8,098 nt of DNA from an uncultured Bacteroidota bacterium (GTDB taxonomy: Bacteria; Bacteroidota; Bacteroidia; Bacteroidales; P3), in contig URCX01000095.1 of the NCBI GenBank assembly GCA_900546465.1, positions 1-8,098 on the forward strand. The letters run 5' to 3'. The notes beneath the pieces were generated by a model that saw only the letters and a program-made list of their open reading frames with translations, searched no databases and was not told where the DNA came from. Positions 6,185 to 8,098 of the stretch are shown here, piece by piece. A program made the position numbers and the translations under genes. Position 1 is the first letter of the stretch. Every line of letters starts with the position of its first letter.

Positions 6185-7291
6185 TTATTTGGGTGCTTTT
6201 GCAACCAATATGGCTGCAATTATTCCGTAAATCAACAAGGGCAGAGCCACGGCAAGAATCGGTGGAAGGTTTGCATTGGTTGCGAAAACCTTTGTCAGTT
6301 TCATGAACAAGATAAGGCTGAATGCCAGAGTTATTCCGAAAGCAAGGTTCAAGCCTGTGCCGCCACGCTTTTTTTGAGATGACAGAGAAACCCCTATGAC
6401 GGTCAGTATGACAAAGGCAATGGGGTTCAACAGTCGTTGATATTTCTCAACCTGCAATTCCGTTACTATGCTGCTGCCTCTCATTCTCTCTCTCTCTATT
6501 GCTTTATTCAACTGTGAATAATCCAACACTTCTGTTTTGATTTGGTTTATGTTGAATTCATGCGGTAAAAGACCTATGTCGATATGTTTTTCCTGACCTT
6601 GTTCGATAGTCTCTTGTAAACCGTTTATGTTCCTGATGTTGTAGTTCTTCATTATCCAATCTTTGGAAATGGAATCATAGGTTATTTGCTCAGCATGTAT
6701 CTTTTGAGTGATTGTGCCTTTGGAAAATATTTCACGAGTGAACTTATAGCCTGTTACTCTCTCGTTGTTGTAGTATTGAATATAGATTTGTCTGCCTTTT
6801 TCCGTCTGTATGTGTATGTCATGGTGCTGGTTATGGTAAGGGTCGCGGTAGTAAGTCCTCTCGTAATTCAATCGCGGTACGTTCAATTTGGGTATCAATA
6901 TATTGCTGAGCCATAAATTCATGACACCTATGAGAATGGCACTGATGACAAAGGGTAACATATATCTTCGGAAGCTGATTCCGCTGCTCAAAACGGCAAT
7001 GGTTTCGCTTCGGGAGGCGAGTTTGGAACAGATGAATACGACTGAAATGAAGAAAAAGAGGTATCCGTACATGTTTACGAAGTGGGGAACGAGGTTAAGG
7101 TAGTAATCGAATATCAAACCTTTGATCGGAGCATTGTTTGATATGAAATCGTCCAATTTTTCGGACAAATCGAATACTATTATTATAAGACTGATTAAGC
7201 CGACTGATACAAAGAAAGTTACCAAGAGCTTTCTGATGATGTAAAGGTCTAATATGTTGGCGATGATATACTTTTTTCGTCTCCTGCTCAT
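6185..7291 (-). CDS. LptF/LptG-family lipopolysaccharide export permease
   Basis: Inner-membrane component of the Lpt machine, which pulls LPS out of the inner membrane and feeds it to the periplasmic bridge with the ATPase LptB. It has 368 residues, the family's usual size. Six membrane segments occur in the expected 3+3 arrangement: about 22-40, 66-90 and 110-130, then a periplasmic domain (138-285), then 287-303, 313-332 and 343-363. The N-terminal ILDLYIIRKLLVTFF and the cytoplasmic RSETIAVLSSGISFRRY (94-110) match the SExxAxxSxGxS pattern of YjgP/YjgQ proteins. The start at 7291 is preceded by GGAAAG, a good ribosome binding site, 12 nt after the tgt stop. A (TC)6T run (6485-6497) encodes residues 265-269. 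Whether it is LptF or LptG cannot be settled without the paralogue; the Bacteroidota pattern with tgt upstream suggests LptG. Confidence 0.9.
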   Translation of the reverse strand: MSRRRKKYIIANILDLYIIRKLLVTFFVSVGLISLIIIVFDLSEKLDDFISNNAPIKGLIFDYYLNLVPHFVNMYGYLFFFISVVFICSKLASRSETIAVLSSGISFRRYMLPFVISAILIGVMNLWLSNILIPKLNVPRLNYERTYYRDPYHNQHHDIHIQTEKGRQIYIQYYNNERVTGYKFTREIFSKGTITQKIHAEQITYDSISKDWIMKNYNIRNINGLQETIEQGQEKHIDIGLLPHEFNINQIKTEVLDYSQLNKAIERERMRGSSIVTELQVEKYQRLLNPIAFVILTVIGVSLSSQKKRGGTGLNLAFGITLAFSLILFMKLTKVFATNANLPPILAVALPLLIYGIIAAILVAKAPK

Positions 7292-7303
7292 TGCTTTCCA
7301 TCT

Positions 7304-8098
7304 CTACAATCTGCGTCCCAATTTCTCCACCATACTGTTTTTCCAACTCAAAAAGTCGCCTTCTATTATGTGTTGCCTTGCCTGACGCATAAGTTCGAGA
7401 TAAAAGCTCAAATTATGTATGCTTGCGATTTGCAAAGCAAGTATTTCCTGCGATATGAATAGATGTCTTAGGTATGCTTTTGTATAAAGCGTATCGACTT
7501 CCGCTGTTCCGTTAGGGTCGATAGGGGAAAAGTCTGTTTTCCATTTCTCGTTTCTCATATTCATTATGCCCTCGCTTGTGAATAACATGGCGTTCCGTCC
7601 GTTTCTGGTGGGCATTACACAATCGAACATATCCACTCCGCGGGCTATTTCTTCCAAAAGATTTATGGGAGTACCCACTCCCATGAGGTATCTCGGCTTA
7701 TCTTTGGGAAGAATTTCGCAACACAATTCCGTGAGTTCGTACATTTGTTCCACAGGTTCTCCAACGGACAAACCGCCTATTGCATTGCCTTCGCAGTCAA
7801 AAGAAGAGACGTATTCACAACTCTTTTTCCTTAAATCCTTATATACGCTGCCTTGAACAATAGGGAAAAGACTTTGCTCATATCCGTATTCGCATTCCGT
7901 CTCTCCAAATCTTTTGACACATCTTTCCAACCAACGGTTTGTCAAATCAAGGGATTTTTTTGCGTAATTGTACTCACATGGGTAGGGCGTGCATTCATCG
8001 AATGCCATTATGATGTCTGCACCCAATGTTCTCTCAATATCGATTACTCTTTCAGGCGTAAAAACATGTTTGGAACCGTCTATATGGGAACGAAATAC
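7304..8098 (-). CDS. tgt: Queuine tRNA-ribosyltransferase, C-terminal two thirds (5' end outside window)
   Basis: Cytoplasmic enzyme that swaps guanine 34 for preQ1 in tRNAs for Asp, Asn, His and Tyr, a step to queuosine. The frame stays open to the window edge, with family residues (FRSHIDGSKHVFTPE) before the TTG at 8026, so 264 residues are visible and about 110 are missing. Seen in order (visible-fragment numbering): IIMAFDECTPYP with substrate-binding D34 and C36; FPIVQG with Q82; GGLSVGEP (108-115); MGVGTP (139-144); and FDCVMPTRNGRN with the nucleophile D159. The zinc site is atypical: where most Tgt proteins have PxCxCxxC, this one reads DPNGTAEVD (194-202), with G, A and D in place of the cysteines, while the histidine of IHNL (H228) remains. 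The gene is first in a run of six on this strand, 12 nt before the LPS permease gene. Identification is firm. Confidence 0.95.
   Translation of the reverse strand, partial: VFRSHIDGSKHVFTPERVIDIERTLGADIIMAFDECTPYPCEYNYAKKSLDLTNRWLERCVKRFGETECEYGYEQSLFPIVQGSVYKDLRKKSCEYVSSFDCEGNAIGGLSVGEPVEQMYELTELCCEILPKDKPRYLMGVGTPINLLEEIARGVDMFDCVMPTRNGRNAMLFTSEGIMNMRNEKWKTDFSPIDPNGTAEVDTLYTKAYLRHLFISQEILALQIASIHNLSFYLELMRQARQHIIEGDFLSWKNSMVEKLGRRL

Noticed and set aside
1..8098. CRISPR arrays, tRNA or rRNA genes, insertion sequence ends, toxin-antitoxin or defence genes
   Set aside because: Scanning both strands by eye showed no regular spaced repeats, no cloverleaf or rRNA signatures, no terminal inverted repeats and no defence-family motifs; the coding content looks like ordinary chromosome.

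Overview
The window is a piece of a Bacteroidota chromosome, most likely Bacteroidales. The evidence is a well-formed TAnnTTTG / TTTG promoter, A-rich leaders in place of strong Shine-Dalgarno sequences at several starts, and protein sequences that read like Bacteroidota versions of housekeeping families. No phage, IS, integron, CRISPR or RNA gene was seen. Both ends cut through a gene.

Left part (1-1660): the 3' end of leuS (leucyl-tRNA synthetase) runs on the + strand to 557. It meets, tail to tail, a minus-strand gene for a small exported protein of unknown family (652-1458). A hairpin at 590-618 with T-rich flanks on both sides can terminate both. A minus-strand promoter for the exported protein lies at 1488-1517.

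Middle part (1661-2862): a lone + strand gene encodes a polysaccharide deacetylase of the NodB fold, in the subgroup best known from exopolysaccharide loci. It ends before a strong terminator hairpin at 2511-2567. The rest, up to 2862, appears non-coding and contains a short purine-rich direct repeat.

Right part (2863-8098): six tightly packed minus-strand genes, read from right to left: tgt (queuosine tRNA modification, 5' end outside the window), an LptF/LptG-type lipopolysaccharide export permease, a GH3-family acyl-adenylating enzyme, sufE (sulfur transfer for Fe-S clusters), a MIP18/DUF59 Fe-S assembly factor, and an OppC/DppC-type ABC permease. Gaps are 12 and 24 nt, then a 4-nt ATGA overlap, a 4-nt gap and a 32-nt overlap, so they look like one transcription unit. 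sufE and the DUF59 gene form a plausible functional pair; the rest look like mixed housekeeping cargo.

I did not find a clearly new system. The points most worth checking are a Tgt without the three zinc-binding cysteines, an orphan OppC-like permease with an enlarged extracytoplasmic loop, a bacterial GH3 enzyme between LPS export and Fe-S genes, and two simple-sequence tracts (in a promoter spacer and inside the LPS permease gene) that could slip.
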